Assembly: GCF_902506145.1 (NCBI RefSeq)
Contig: NZ_LR733520.1
Coordinates: forward strand, 1,026,640-1,090,639
Source of the DNA: Burkholderia sp. 8Y
GTDB lineage: Bacteria; Pseudomonadota; Gammaproteobacteria; Burkholderiales; Burkholderiaceae
Direction of reading: 5' to 3'
DNA length: 64,000 nucleotides
Positions 1 through 8,533 of this stretch are shown here, one piece after another. The notes beneath the pieces are model-generated. The model did not search any database. It saw only the letters and a list, made by a program, of their open reading frames with translations, and was not told the origin of the DNA. Made by a program: the position numbers and the translations under genes. Within the stretch, counting starts at the first letter, position 1. Every line of letters starts with the position of its first letter.

Positions 1-2
1 GC

Positions 3-950
3 ACGCTCGCGCATGTGGGCTCCGCACCGGACGATCAGCCGATCCGTTGGGGCCGCTTCCTCGCCGTGGTGGCCGGCGGCATCGCGCTCGCGGCGGCGAC
101 GGTTTTTATCCTTCAGCATCAGGCGGTGGCGAGAGCCTGCGTCTGGGCCGCCGCGCTCGGCATTCTCGCGATCTTCGGCTACATGCTCGTCCGATGCGAT
201 CGCAGTGAGCGCGCCGGCCTGCTCGCCGCGCTGATCCTGACGCTGCAGGTGATCCTCTTCTTCGTGTTCTATCAGCAGATGTCGACGTCGCTCACGCTGT
301 TCGCGCTGCGCAATGTCGATCCCGCATTTTCCATTGCCGGCGCGCAACTTTTCACATGGAGCGCGGCGCAGTTTCAGGCGCTCAATCCGATCTGGATCAT
401 GATCTTGAGTCCGCTGCTCGCCGTCGCGTATGCGGGCCTCGCGCGGCGCGGCCGCGACGTGTCGGTGGCGGCAAAGTACGCGCTCGGCTTCGTGGTCGTC
501 GCGGTGGGCTTCTTCGTGTTCGGCGTGAGCGGACGCTACGCGGTGGAGGGCCGTGTGTCGTCGTGGTTCATGGTGGCGGGATACGGCCTGTATTCGCTCG
601 GTGAACTGCTGGTTTCCGGACTCGGGCTCGCGATGATCGCGCGCTACGTACCAGCGCGCATGAGCGGCTTCATGATGGGCGCGTACTTCGTTGCGACGGG
701 CGTTTCGCAATATCTCGGCACTGTCGTGGCGAACTTCGCGCGGGTGCCGCCCGGCCATCTCGATCCGATGCAGTCGTTGCCGCTGTACACGCATCTTTTC
801 GTATCGCTCGGCTGGCTCGCGACGGGCGGGGCGGTGATCGCACTCGTGCTGTTGCCGCTGCTCGGCAGGCTGTCGCGGGCGCATCATCGGGCGGCACGGG
901 CAGGCACCAGCGCCGATGCCGCGCAGATGCAGCCGGTTTCGGCATCGTGA
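3..950 (+). CDS. POT/PTR-family peptide transporter, C-terminal part
   Basis: The reading frame is open to the left edge, so this is the C-terminal part (about 315 residues) of a longer protein. It resembles proton-dependent oligopeptide transporters (POT family, MFS fold) that import di- and tripeptides across the inner membrane. What shows it: repeated hydrophobic helices, a helix of the form FFVFYQQMSTSLTLFA around residue 85 that matches the POT seventh helix, and the FQALNPIWIMILSPLLA segment typical of the family. The polar tail after the last helix is short. The next feature is a tRNA with its own promoter, so this gene probably ends a transcription unit. Substrate cannot be judged from the part visible. 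Confidence 0.85.
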   Translation, partial: TLAHVGSAPDDQPIRWGRFLAVVAGGIALAAATVFILQHQAVARACVWAAALGILAIFGYMLVRCDRSERAGLLAALILTLQVILFFVFYQQMSTSLTLFALRNVDPAFSIAGAQLFTWSAAQFQALNPIWIMILSPLLAVAYAGLARRGRDVSVAAKYALGFVVVAVGFFVFGVSGRYAVEGRVSSWFMVAGYGLYSLGELLVSGLGLAMIARYVPARMSGFMMGAYFVATGVSQYLGTVVANFARVPPGHLDPMQSLPLYTHLFVSLGWLATGGAVIALVLLPLLGRLSRAHHRAARAGTSADAAQMQPVSAS

Positions 951-970
951 CATTGTGATCGAAAGAGTGT

Positions 971-1000
971 TTGACTACGTAGAGCAGTCCGGTCTATAAT
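971..1000 (+). promoter_or_regulatory. Promoter of the initiator tRNA
   Basis: A TTGACT -35 box (971-976) and a perfect TATAAT -10 box (995-1000) are separated by 18 bases. The tRNA begins 13 bases further on. This is a sigma-70 promoter by sequence alone. Confidence 0.8.
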
Positions 1001-1013
1001 CTTTTTCTTCAGA

Positions 1014-1090
<77 letters not shown>

Positions 1091-1530
1091 GATTCAAGCA
1101 CGTTTCCAGCGGCAACCGTAATAAGCCGCTTGGGAACGCTGTCTTCTGCGGCGCAAGCCGTATCTAATTCTCGGGCCTTCGCGCGTCCAGACAAGGCAGC
1201 AACAATCATCCTTGCTTCTTCGATAGTACTTCTTAGCAGTTCTCCTCGTTTCCCGGTGTTCCGACGCATGTCGCGCAGCGTGGCTTTAGCCAAGTTGTCG
1301 TCTGTTATAACGTGAGAAGCGCGTCTAGCTCACGCTTAGTGAAGCCGCTCGATCAGCCCAGTCGGCTCGGCTCGGCGTGAGCGCCTTGAACGCAACGAAC
1401 CTTCATCCGTCAGCCCGCCTTCCCGAGTCGAAGCCGTTCGTCTTTGATCGCGAATACTTGTCCATTGCTCGCGCGCGTCGTCTCCGCAAAAGCATCGACA
1501 GTTACGTCAACAGCCCACTCCCCAAACACG
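1091..1530. other. Degraded, AT-richer stretch downstream of tRNA-fMet
   Basis: No intact conserved gene is visible here. Base composition is clearly less GC-rich than its surroundings. On the minus strand there are coding-like fragments. One short frame runs from a TTG at 1293 to a stop at 1069 inside the tRNA (74 codons, rich in charged residues). A second fragment, in another frame just upstream (about 1355-1315), would join it by one frameshift. A third (about 1550-1410) contains FGEWAVDVTVDAFAE. The picture is of one or more decayed genes next to a tRNA 3' end, the usual landing site of integrative elements. No function can be assigned. Confidence 0.4.
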
Positions 1531-1531
1531 A

Positions 1532-1565
1532 AAAGCCTGCATGAGCACCAACTCATGCAGGCTTT
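1532..1565 (-). terminator. Rho-independent terminator, probably for rpsU
   Basis: A perfect 14-bp stem (1532-1545 with 1552-1565) and a 6-base loop. Read on the minus strand it is followed by TTTTCGTGTTT, so it is oriented to stop transcripts coming from rpsU, about 190 bases upstream. Confidence 0.75.
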
Positions 1566-1752
1566 CTGCGAATCCCTCAATCATCGTCCGATGGGGCGCA
1601 CGCGCTAGACGTGCTATCCGCGAGCTTTCGCGCTTGGCGCATCGAGCGCCGATTCAGCGAAACCGCGACCCGCTTGAACTCAGATTGCCGACCGCCACGC
1701 AATGCCGAACGACGAGGGCATCAAACCCTACGCCGATAGCTTCTTGCGTCGA
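1566..1752. other. rpsU 3' trailer, no gene seen
   Basis: Between the rpsU stop and the terminator there is no convincing reading frame on either strand. It is most simply the untranslated 3' part of the rpsU transcript. Confidence 0.4.
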
Positions 1753-1965
1753 TCAATAGAATTTCTTCGGCAATTGCGCGCGGCGGATCTGCTTGCGAAG
1801 ACGGGCGACAGCAGCAGCTTTCTTGCGCTTGCGCTCGGTCGTCGGCTTTTCGTAGGCCATGCGCGACTTCAGTTCTTGAATCAGGCCCGTGCGTTCGACG
1901 GTACGGCGAAAACGTCGCATGGCGACGTCGAAAGGCTCATTCTCTTTCAACAGTACTTTAGTCAT
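1753..1965 (-). CDS. rpsU: 30S ribosomal protein S21
   Basis: Encodes a 70-residue basic protein that matches bacterial S21 along its length ([19 protein letters not shown] start, Lys/Arg-rich middle, KKFY end). S21 binds the small subunit near the anti-Shine-Dalgarno region of 16S rRNA and helps initiation. The ATG at 1965 gives the normal family length; the longer open frame upstream is not needed. A possible -10 hexamer TACAAT lies at 2018-2013 on the minus strand, but no good -35 is seen. Here it stands alone rather than with dnaG and rpoD as in enterics. Confidence 0.97.
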   Translation of the reverse strand: MTKVLLKENEPFDVAMRRFRRTVERTGLIQELKSRMAYEKPTTERKRKKAAAVARLRKQIRRAQLPKKFY

Positions 1966-2140
1966 TGAAATCTCGGTTGATCTGGCCCTGCCAGAATTTG
2001 GGGCAAAGCGCAATTGTACACTTTCTGAGAGGCGCGCTGCATCATCTTTCCACGCGAATCTGTGCGGCGCGGCTCGGGATTCACATCCTAGGTCGTTGAA
2101 TCGAGACGACAAATCCTGACTTACCCGGCCTCCCTCATCC

Positions 2141-2473
2141 CTAGAACCCGCGCGATCGCGCCGGGCGATTCTCTGGCTCGCGCGGTTTTGCTTCCGGCTG
2201 ATGGATGACCACATCCGAGCGCGCGACGGCCACGCACGGCAGAATCCAGCCGTCCGCCTTTTCCTCCGCCGTGAGCCCCGGCCAGTCGATGCGATATGCC
2301 ACTTCACCGGACCGCAACCGGCACATGCACGTGCGGCACGTTCCGTTGCGGCATGAGCGCGGCAGCGACAGCCCCGCGCGCCATGCCGCTTCGAGCAGGG
2401 TCGCACCCGGCTGAACCTCGACGACATCGCCGCCAGGCTCGACCGTCATCGTGAAAACACGCGGCTCGCTCAC
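2141..2473 (-). CDS. 2Fe-2S plant-type ferredoxin domain protein
   Basis: A 110-residue single-domain [2Fe-2S] ferredoxin. The cluster ligands are visible: Cys in [10 protein letters not shown] (C-x4-C-x2-C) and a fourth Cys in LPCVAV, the standard plant-type arrangement. An additional Cys follows the third ligand. Its likely role is electron transfer in the cytoplasm; the partner is unknown. Translation most likely starts at a GTG at 2473, preceded by GGAGG at a good distance, and this GTG overlaps the stop of the YigZ-like gene (GTGA). The two are therefore probably translationally coupled. The C-terminal 20 residues are polar and probably disordered. Confidence 0.9.
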   Translation of the reverse strand: MSEPRVFTMTVEPGGDVVEVQPGATLLEAAWRAGLSLPRSCRNGTCRTCMCRLRSGEVAYRIDWPGLTAEEKADGWILPCVAVARSDVVIHQPEAKPREPENRPARSRGF

Positions 2474-3063
2474 GTTCGCACCTCCGCGTTCGCGCGCCCG
2501 TGCGTGAGATCGCGCAGTTCGGCGGCGGCCGATTCTCGCGCGGCGGCGGCGATGCGCACGACGAGCCGCACCGTCATCCCATACGCGCTGTCGACGAGTT
2601 CGGCTTCGTGCTGCTCGATCCACCGGCGCACGCGCGCTTCGTCGGCGTAGTCGATCTCGATGCCGAGCAGGGCGCGCTCGATGCGCTCGACGCGCTCGGC
2701 CGACTGCATCGCGGTGGCGATGGCGTCGGTGTATGCGCGCACGAGTCCGCCCGCGCCCAGCTTGATGCCGCCGTAGTAGCGCACGACCGCCGCCAGCACG
2801 CCGTCCACCTCGTGATGGCGCAGCACTTCGAGAATCGGGCGGCCCGCGGTGCCGGAAGGCTCGCCGTCGTCCGACATGCCCGACTGGCCGCCCGCGAGCA
2901 GCGCCCAGCACACGTGCGTGGCCGTCGGGTGCTCGGCGCGCAGGCGTTCGAGTTCCCGCATGGCGGCGTCGCGGTCGGAAACCGGAATGGCGAGCGCGAT
3001 GAAGCGGCTTTTGCGCACGTCGATTTCGGCGCGGACGGAAGAGGCGAGCGTGTAAGTGGGCAA
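2470..3063 (-). CDS. yigZ: IMPACT/YigZ-family protein
   Basis: A 197-residue protein of the YigZ/IMPACT family. The family signatures are present: KSRFIALA near the N terminus, GTAGRPILEVL around residue 90 and VVRYYGGIKLGAGGLVRAY around 112-130. Family members have a two-domain ribosomal-S5-like fold. The eukaryotic relative inhibits GCN2 and the bacterial function is not settled. The start appears to be a TTG at 3063, because no in-frame ATG precedes the conserved N terminus; the ribosome-binding site is weak. It is the upstream partner of the ferredoxin gene. Confidence 0.92.
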   Translation of the reverse strand: MPTYTLASSVRAEIDVRKSRFIALAIPVSDRDAAMRELERLRAEHPTATHVCWALLAGGQSGMSDDGEPSGTAGRPILEVLRHHEVDGVLAAVVRYYGGIKLGAGGLVRAYTDAIATAMQSAERVERIERALLGIEIDYADEARVRRWIEQHEAELVDSAYGMTVRLVVRIAAAARESAAAELRDLTHGRANAEVRT

Positions 3064-3094
3064 GGCAGGCGCTTCGAAAAAAGACGAAAAGAAG

Positions 3095-3622
3095 TCAGGC
3101 TGACGCGCGAAGGGCGCGCTGCATCAGCACGGTATCGACCCATTGGCCGAACTTGAAGCCGACGTCGCGCAGCACGCCGACATGTTCGAAGCCGAGCCGT
3201 GCGTGCAGCGCGATCGATCCGGCGTTGCCGCTATTGCCGATCACCGCGATCATTTGCCGCCACGGGCCGCGCTCGCATCGCTCGACGAGTGCCGAGAGCA
3301 GCGCGAGTCCGATGCCGCGTCCGCCGAAGCCATCGGCGACATAGACGGAATCTTCGATCGTATGCCGATACGCCGAGCGCGTGCGATACACCGAGGCATA
3401 CGCGTAGCCCGCGACCTCGCCATCCAGTTCCGCGACGAGATAAGGCAGGCCCGCCGCGACGATCGCGGCATGGCGCGCACGCATCCCGGCGACTGTGGGC
3501 GGCGCTTCTTCGAATGTGGCGAGCGCATGAAGCACGTAGTGCGAATAGATGCGCGCAAGGGCGTCGAAGTCGCCGGGCGCGGCGTCGCGGATGATAGGCG
3601 CTAACGTGCTGCTGGCGGTCAT
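3095..3622 (-). CDS. GNAT acetyltransferase, phosphinothricin-acetyltransferase type
   Basis: A 175-residue GCN5-related N-acetyltransferase. The acetyl-CoA loop is seen as VADGFGGRGIGLALL, and the C-terminal ALHARLGFEHVGVLRDVGFKFGQWVDTVLMQR is characteristic of the Pat/Bar and YncA subgroup. Members acetylate small amines such as phosphinothricin or methionine sulfone with acetyl-CoA. The true substrate is not readable. The ATG at 3622 is chosen over an upstream open extension because it matches family length. The stop is 31 bases before the YigZ-like gene on the same strand, so a three-gene operon is possible. Confidence 0.9.
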   Translation of the reverse strand: MTASSTLAPIIRDAAPGDFDALARIYSHYVLHALATFEEAPPTVAGMRARHAAIVAAGLPYLVAELDGEVAGYAYASVYRTRSAYRHTIEDSVYVADGFGGRGIGLALLSALVERCERGPWRQMIAVIGNSGNAGSIALHARLGFEHVGVLRDVGFKFGQWVDTVLMQRALRASA

Positions 3623-3984
3623 GTCGGTTCCGGAAGGCGGGACGATGGAAGCCCGCACGCGCGTGCTTCGAAGCGGGGATTTTCGCACGTCGCGCCGAGG
3701 CGGAAAAATCGCATTCGGCCCGTGCGCCAGCCCACTCAACCTGCGAGTTTTAGCCTAAATAAACGTTGAGTCGCGTCATGGGCGCCCTCTACACTAGGCG
3801 CCTGTCGAGCGAGCGGCGTTCGCGCGCCGTTTGCGCCGGCACGCGCGATGATTGCTTCTCACGGCCCGGTTCGCCGCTTTTGCGATCAGCCGTCGCAACG
3901 CAATGACGTCAGCGCGAACGAGCGCAACCCTGGCCAGCAACGCGCCCGAGCTTTTCGCCTCGCGGCGCGCGACCACAACACGAA
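3623..3984. promoter_or_regulatory. Divergent control region between acetyltransferase and EAL genes
   Basis: No gene is supported in this 362-base stretch. A candidate promoter reading right has TTGAGT (3766-3771) and TACACT (3790-3795) with an 18-base spacer. GGCGCC sequences at 3781-3786 and 3797-3802 form an inverted repeat around the -10 box, a possible operator. The resulting leader before the EAL gene would be about 180 bases. Nothing further is recognised. Confidence 0.45.
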
Positions 3985-5571
3985 ATGAACAAACTCCAAC
4001 GCGGGGCGCTGGCGGCGCTCCTGATCGTCATCGTGATGATTGCGGCGCTCGCGCCGGCGGGAATCGGCTTGACGCTGGCGGCTCGCAACGAGCGGCAGGC
4101 GCGCGTCGAGCGGCTCGGCAGCGTCGCCGACGCGGCGCTCGTTCGCGCGGAGGATTTGACGCGCCGTCTGTCGGGCGCGCTCGGCGAGATCGGCCAGGTG
4201 AGCGACGCGCCATGTTCGACGACCTACCTTCGCGCGCTGCGGCGCATCGCGCTCGCCCATGCGCAACTGCGCGACGCCGGCGCCTACGACCGCGACGGCC
4301 GTTGGCAGTGCTCGTCGCTGCTCGGCGCGGTGTCGGCGGGAGCGCCCGACGGCCTCACGTTGCCGCCGCCCGACTGGCGCTCAGGCGATGGCGTCAGCGC
4401 GTGGTACGGCCTCGCGCGGCTGCCCGGCGGCAAGGACTCGCTCGTGATGGGGCGCGACGGCGTGTACATCGCCGCCGATCCGTCGCTCTATGTGGAGGGC
4501 ATCGGCGCCGAGATTGCGCGCGCGGGCGATGTCGCCGTCATCAACACCGAAGCGCGGCGCGTGATCGCCGGCACGCCCGCCACCGATGCGTCCGCGGTCC
4601 TCGCCGCCTATCGCACGTCGCCGTCGGTGCTCGACTGCGCGTCGGTGGCCGTGCGCCGCTCGGCGACGATGCCGCTCGCCGTCGTCGTCAGCACGCCGCG
4701 CGAGACGTGGCGCGCGCGCGCCCGCACGCTGCCGTGGGCGTGGCTGCTCGCGGGCATCGCGACCGGCCTCGTGTGCGCGGGCTGGGCGGCGTACTTCATC
4801 GTGCGCAGGCTGTCGCCGCGCGGGCAGTTGAGCGACGCCGTGCGCCGCCACCAGTTCATCGTCGCGTATCAGCCGATCGTCGATCTGGCCACGCGCCGGT
4901 GTGTGGGCGCGGAGGCGCTGGTGCGCTGGAAGCATCACGACCGCATCGTGCGGCCGGACCACTTCATTCCGCTCGCCGAGCATCGCGGCCTCATTCAGGC
5001 GATCACCGATCAGGTGCTCGACACCGTGCTGCTCGAACTCGGCGACTTTCTCCGGCGCTACGCCGACTATTACATCTCCGTGAATCTGTCCGCGCCGGAT
5101 CTGACGACGCATCGCTTTCTCGGCGTGCTCAGTCCCGCGCTCGCCCGGCACGGCGTGCGGCCGCAGCAGATTCGCATCGAGGCGACCGAGCGCGGCTTTC
5201 TCGACGCCGATGCCGCGAAGGACGTCATCAGCGCGTTTCGCGCGGCGGGCCATGCCGTGTATCTGGACGATTTCGGCACGGGCTATTCGAGTCTGTCGCA
5301 TTTGCAGAGCTTTCGCGTGGACGGTCTGAAGATCGACAAGTCCTTCGTCGATACGGTCGGACAGGACGCCGCATCGAGCAGCGTCGCTTCGCATATCATC
5401 GAGATGGCCGCGACGCTCGGCGTGCAGGTGATTGCCGAAGGCATCGAGCGCGAAGAGCAGGCGGCGTATCTGCATGCGCGCGGCGCGCAGTTCGGGCAAG
5501 GCTGGCTCTTTTCGCCGCCGCTCACGGCCGCCGAATTCATCCGCTACGCGGGCACGACACGCGCCCGCTAA
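3985..5571 (+). CDS. CSS-motif EAL-domain cyclic-di-GMP phosphodiesterase
   Basis: A 528-residue membrane protein predicted to hydrolyse c-di-GMP. An N-terminal membrane helix (about residues 8-32) is followed by a periplasmic region with the CSS sequence (109-111) and further cysteines (77, 218). A second helix (249-273) precedes a cytoplasmic EAL domain (about 285-520). Catalytic residues are all present: EAL at 310-312, Asn367 in SVNLS, Glu399, DDFGTGYSSL from 428, Lys452, Glu485 and Gln505. In the family (E. coli PdeB/PdeC group) the periplasmic domain senses redox state through disulfides. The domain looks intact and active. A 132-codon gene follows closely. Confidence 0.93.
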   Translation: MNKLQRGALAALLIVIVMIAALAPAGIGLTLAARNERQARVERLGSVADAALVRAEDLTRRLSGALGEIGQVSDAPCSTTYLRALRRIALAHAQLRDAGAYDRDGRWQCSSLLGAVSAGAPDGLTLPPPDWRSGDGVSAWYGLARLPGGKDSLVMGRDGVYIAADPSLYVEGIGAEIARAGDVAVINTEARRVIAGTPATDASAVLAAYRTSPSVLDCASVAVRRSATMPLAVVVSTPRETWRARARTLPWAWLLAGIATGLVCAGWAAYFIVRRLSPRGQLSDAVRRHQFIVAYQPIVDLATRRCVGAEALVRWKHHDRIVRPDHFIPLAEHRGLIQAITDQVLDTVLLELGDFLRRYADYYISVNLSAPDLTTHRFLGVLSPALARHGVRPQQIRIEATERGFLDADAAKDVISAFRAAGHAVYLDDFGTGYSSLSHLQSFRVDGLKIDKSFVDTVGQDAASSSVASHIIEMAATLGVQVIAEGIEREEQAAYLHARGAQFGQGWLFSPPLTAAEFIRYAGTTRAR

Positions 5572-5591
5572 AGCCGCAACCGGATCTCTCC

Positions 5592-5990
5592 ATGGACGAT
5601 CAGACCGCCGTTTCCTTTCTCCGCGATGTGCGGCATCCGCTGCTTGCGCTGCATCGCGCGGTGCTCGCGCATTTGCGTCACGCGCACGAGGCCGAATTCG
5701 GGCCGGTATCGCCCGGCGAATTCCTGCAGATCGTGATCAACGGCAGCGGGTATCGCTGGCTTTCGCCGCTTTCGACGCTCATTGCCGCCCTCGACGACGT
5801 GCTCGAGGACGACGAAGCCACGCCCGATGCGCGGGTCGCGCACGCGAAGGCGGTCATCGCCATGTTCCGCGCCGAAACACGCGATGCCGCCTTCGCCGAA
5901 CGCTTCCTGCCGCTCTTGCAGGAAAGCCCGGAGATCGCGGTGGCCAACGGCCATGTCGTGCAGGTGGTCCGTGCGGTGTCTTCGGCCTGA
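5592..5990 (+). CDS. Hypothetical protein, 132 residues
   Basis: A predicted soluble, mostly helical protein that I do not recognise. It starts at an ATG 20 bases after the EAL gene stop and is probably co-transcribed with it. The composition is acidic (for example DDVLEDDEATPDA in the middle), and there is no signal peptide or membrane segment. Codon use is like its neighbours and the frame is intact. Position suggests, but does not prove, a link with c-di-GMP signalling. Confidence 0.7.
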   Translation: MDDQTAVSFLRDVRHPLLALHRAVLAHLRHAHEAEFGPVSPGEFLQIVINGSGYRWLSPLSTLIAALDDVLEDDEATPDARVAHAKAVIAMFRAETRDAAFAERFLPLLQESPEIAVANGHVVQVVRAVSSA

Positions 5991-6266
5991 CGCCGCCGTG
6001 TCGTCCGCTATCGAAAAAGCGACGCAAAAACACGAATTCCGCACGACGCGCCCATGCGGGTTTTCACGGCTGTCGCGCGGGCGCGACGTGGCCACGCGGG
6101 CGCACGGACCGCGCGCTTCATCGCAGCGACGAATGGTGCGTCGCAGCAAAACAAGCCATCTTCTTTGAGCGATTGATTTTCGCTTGCGACTATCCGCGCC
6201 ATTCCAGGAGGCGCGCGCATCGGCAGGACACGCCGCCTCTCATCGACGAAACGACAGGAGGCGCTC
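5991..6266 (+). promoter_or_regulatory. Upstream region of the arginine transport operon
   Basis: No gene is seen. A sequence CGTCGC-N8-AA (6139-6154) differs by one base from the half-site reported for the AraC-type ArgR of Pseudomonas aeruginosa, as I recall it (TGTCGC-N8-AA). A second near match (TGTCGC followed by GA) starts at 6071. A weak promoter-like pair, TTGAGC and GACTAT with 17 bases between, follows at about 6166-6194. A strong ribosome-binding site (AGGAGG) precedes aotQ. Confidence 0.35.
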
Positions 6267-6956
6267 ATGTCGCTGTACGGCTTCGGCCCGCTGCTTTGGG
6301 CGGGCGCAAAGGAAACGCTCGCGCTCGCGATGCTCTCGCTCGCGGTGTCCGTCGTGCTCGGGCTGATCGGCGCATCGGCGAAGCTCTCGCGGCACGCTCT
6401 TTTGCGCGGCATCGCGACCGCCTACACGACGCTCATCCGTTCCGTGCCCGATCTCGTGCTGATGCTGCTGCTGTTTTACAGCATCCAGATCGCGATCAAC
6501 CACGTCACGGACAGCTTCGGCTGGGAGCAGTTCGACATGGACCCGTTCACAGCGGGCGTGCTGACGCTCGGCTTCATCTACGGCGCGTATTTCACCGAAA
6601 CGTTTCGCGGCGCGTTTCTCGCGGTGCCGCGCGGTCAGCTGGAGGCGGGCAGCGCGTACGGCATGAGCGGCATGCGCGTGTTCGGCCGCATCATGTTCCC
6701 GCAGATGATGCGCTTCGCGCTGCCGGGCATCGGCAACAACTGGCAGGTGCTCGTGAAGGCGACGGCGCTCGTGTCGATCATCGGCCTCGCGGATGTCGTC
6801 AAGGCCGCGCAGGACGCGGGCAAGAGCACGTTCAACATGTTCTTCTTCATTCTGGTCGCCGCGCTGATCTATCTCGCGATCACGACCGCGTCTAACGTCG
6901 TGCTGATGGCGCTGGAGCAACGCTATTCCAGCGGCGTGCACCACGCCGATCTCTGA
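6267..6956 (+). CDS. aotQ: Basic amino acid ABC transporter permease (HisQ/AotQ type)
   Basis: A 229-residue inner-membrane permease of the polar amino acid uptake family. About five hydrophobic helices are visible, with the cytoplasmic coupling loop (EAGSAYGMSGMRVFGRIMFPQMMRFALPG) that contacts the ATPase. It would pair with AotM in the membrane to admit arginine or ornithine delivered by AotJ. It is the first gene of aotQ-aotM-aotP, 14 bases from the next gene. The arginine assignment rests on linkage to argR and the ast genes; by sequence alone histidine or lysine is equally possible. Confidence 0.9.
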   Translation: MSLYGFGPLLWAGAKETLALAMLSLAVSVVLGLIGASAKLSRHALLRGIATAYTTLIRSVPDLVLMLLLFYSIQIAINHVTDSFGWEQFDMDPFTAGVLTLGFIYGAYFTETFRGAFLAVPRGQLEAGSAYGMSGMRVFGRIMFPQMMRFALPGIGNNWQVLVKATALVSIIGLADVVKAAQDAGKSTFNMFFFILVAALIYLAITTASNVVLMALEQRYSSGVHHADL

Positions 6957-6970
6957 CCCGGAGCCCGACC

Positions 6971-7684
6971 ATGATCTCGATCTTCGCCGAATACTGGCGT
7001 CCCTTTCTGTATTCCGACGGCATGCGCGCCTCGGGCCTCGTCGTGACGCTGTGGCTGCTCGCGGCGTCGATTGCGATCGGCTTTTGCGCCGCCGTGCCGC
7101 TCGCGTGCGCGCGCGTCTCGAAGCGCCGCTGGCTCTCGACGCCCGTGCGGCTCTACACGTACGTCTTTCGCGGCACGCCGCTCTACGTGCAGTTGCTGCT
7201 GCTCTACACGGGCATGTACAGCCTGGAATTCGTGCGTACGCAGTCCTTGCTGGAAGCATTCTTTCGCAGCGGCTTCAATTGCGCGGTGCTCGCGTTCGCG
7301 CTGAATACGTGCGCCTACACGACAGAAATCTTCGCGGGCGCGATCCGCGCGATACCGCACGGCGAAGTCGAAGCCGCGCGCGCCTACGGCATGGGCACCT
7401 TCACGATGTATCGCCGCGTGATCCTGCCGTCCGCGCTGCGCCGCGCCTTGCCTTTGTACAGCAACGAAGTGATCCTGATGCTGCACGCGACCACCGTCGC
7501 GTTCACGGCGACCGTGCCGGACATACTCAAAGTGGCGCGCGATGCGAATTCCGCCACGTATGAATCGTTCGGCTCGTTCGGCATCGCGGCGCTTTTATAT
7601 CTGGCGATTTCGTTCGCGCTTGTCGCGGCGTTTCGGCGCGCGGAACGTCGCTGGCTCGCGTATCTGAGCCCGGTGCGCGGCTGA
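6971..7684 (+). CDS. aotM: Basic amino acid ABC transporter permease (HisM/AotM type)
   Basis: A 237-residue second permease subunit. It carries the same family loop ([30 protein letters not shown]) and [13 protein letters not shown], typical of HisM and ArtM. It forms a heterodimer with AotQ. The gene sits between aotQ and aotP with short gaps, so it belongs to one operon. The TM pattern and length are normal. Confidence 0.9.
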   Translation: MISIFAEYWRPFLYSDGMRASGLVVTLWLLAASIAIGFCAAVPLACARVSKRRWLSTPVRLYTYVFRGTPLYVQLLLLYTGMYSLEFVRTQSLLEAFFRSGFNCAVLAFALNTCAYTTEIFAGAIRAIPHGEVEAARAYGMGTFTMYRRVILPSALRRALPLYSNEVILMLHATTVAFTATVPDILKVARDANSATYESFGSFGIAALLYLAISFALVAAFRRAERRWLAYLSPVRG

Positions 7685-7716
7685 CGAGCGGTAAAATTCG
7701 AAGCGTGCGGAGCATC

Positions 7717-8532
7717 ATGTCATCACCCGAGGAGAATGCGTTGGAGCCGAAAGCCAAAGACGTCGCGACGAAGCTCGTCGCCGAGGACATTCACAAACGC
7801 TACGGCGATAACGAAGTGCTCAAAGGCGTGTCGCTCGCGGCGCGTGCGGGCGATGTCATCAGCATCATCGGCGCGAGCGGCTCCGGCAAGAGCACGTTTC
7901 TGCGCTGCATCAACTTCCTGGAGAAGCCGAACGCGGGGCAGATCGTCGTGGATGGCGAAGCCGTGCGGACGAAAACCGACCGCAACGGCGCGCTCGAAGT
8001 CGCCGATCACAAGCAGCTTCAGCGCGTGCGAACGAAGCTCGCGATGGTCTTTCAGCACTTCAATCTCTGGTCGCACATGACGGCCATCGAGAACGTGATG
8101 GAAGCGCCCATCCATGTGCTCGGCATCTCGAAGAAGGAAGCCGAGGAACGCGCACGCGAGTATCTGGAGAAAGTCGGCCTCGCGCCGCGTGTCGAGAAGC
8201 AGTATCCGTCGCATCTGTCGGGCGGGCAGCAGCAGCGCGTCGCGATTGCACGCGCGCTCGCCATGCACCCGGACGTCATGCTCTTCGACGAACCCACGTC
8301 CGCGCTCGATCCCGAACTCGTCGGCGAAGTGCTCAAGGTCATGCAGCGGCTCGCCGAAGAAGGCCGCACGATGATCGTCGTGACGCACGAGATGGGCTTC
8401 GCGCGCAATGTGTCGAACCACGTGATGTTTCTGCATCAGGGACGCACGGAAGAAGAGGGCGCGCCGTCGGACGTGCTGAGCGCGCCGAAAAGCGAGCGCC
8501 TGAAGCAGTTCCTGTCGGGCAGTCTCAAGTAA
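7717..8532 (+). CDS. aotP: Basic amino acid ABC transporter ATPase (HisP/AotP type)
   Basis: A 271-residue ATP-binding subunit. Walker A (GASGSGKST, about residues 52-60), Q-loop region (VFQHFNLW), signature LSGGQQQR, Walker B with [14 protein letters not shown] and the switch His in VVTHEMGFA are all intact, so it should power uptake through AotQM. The start is uncertain. ATG 7717 has GGAG in front, but a TTG at 7741 preceded by GAGGAG would also work and would trim a poorly conserved N terminus. Its stop is one base before argR. Confidence 0.93.
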   Translation: MSSPEENALEPKAKDVATKLVAEDIHKRYGDNEVLKGVSLAARAGDVISIIGASGSGKSTFLRCINFLEKPNAGQIVVDGEAVRTKTDRNGALEVADHKQLQRVRTKLAMVFQHFNLWSHMTAIENVMEAPIHVLGISKKEAEERAREYLEKVGLAPRVEKQYPSHLSGGQQQRVAIARALAMHPDVMLFDEPTSALDPELVGEVLKVMQRLAEEGRTMIVVTHEMGFARNVSNHVMFLHQGRTEEEGAPSDVLSAPKSERLKQFLSGSLK

Positions 8533-8533
8533 C

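Noticed and set aside
3794..3976. 60-codon minus-strand frame before the EAL gene
   Set aside because: Arg/Ala-rich, no ribosome-binding site, and it overlaps the likely promoter and leader of the EAL gene.
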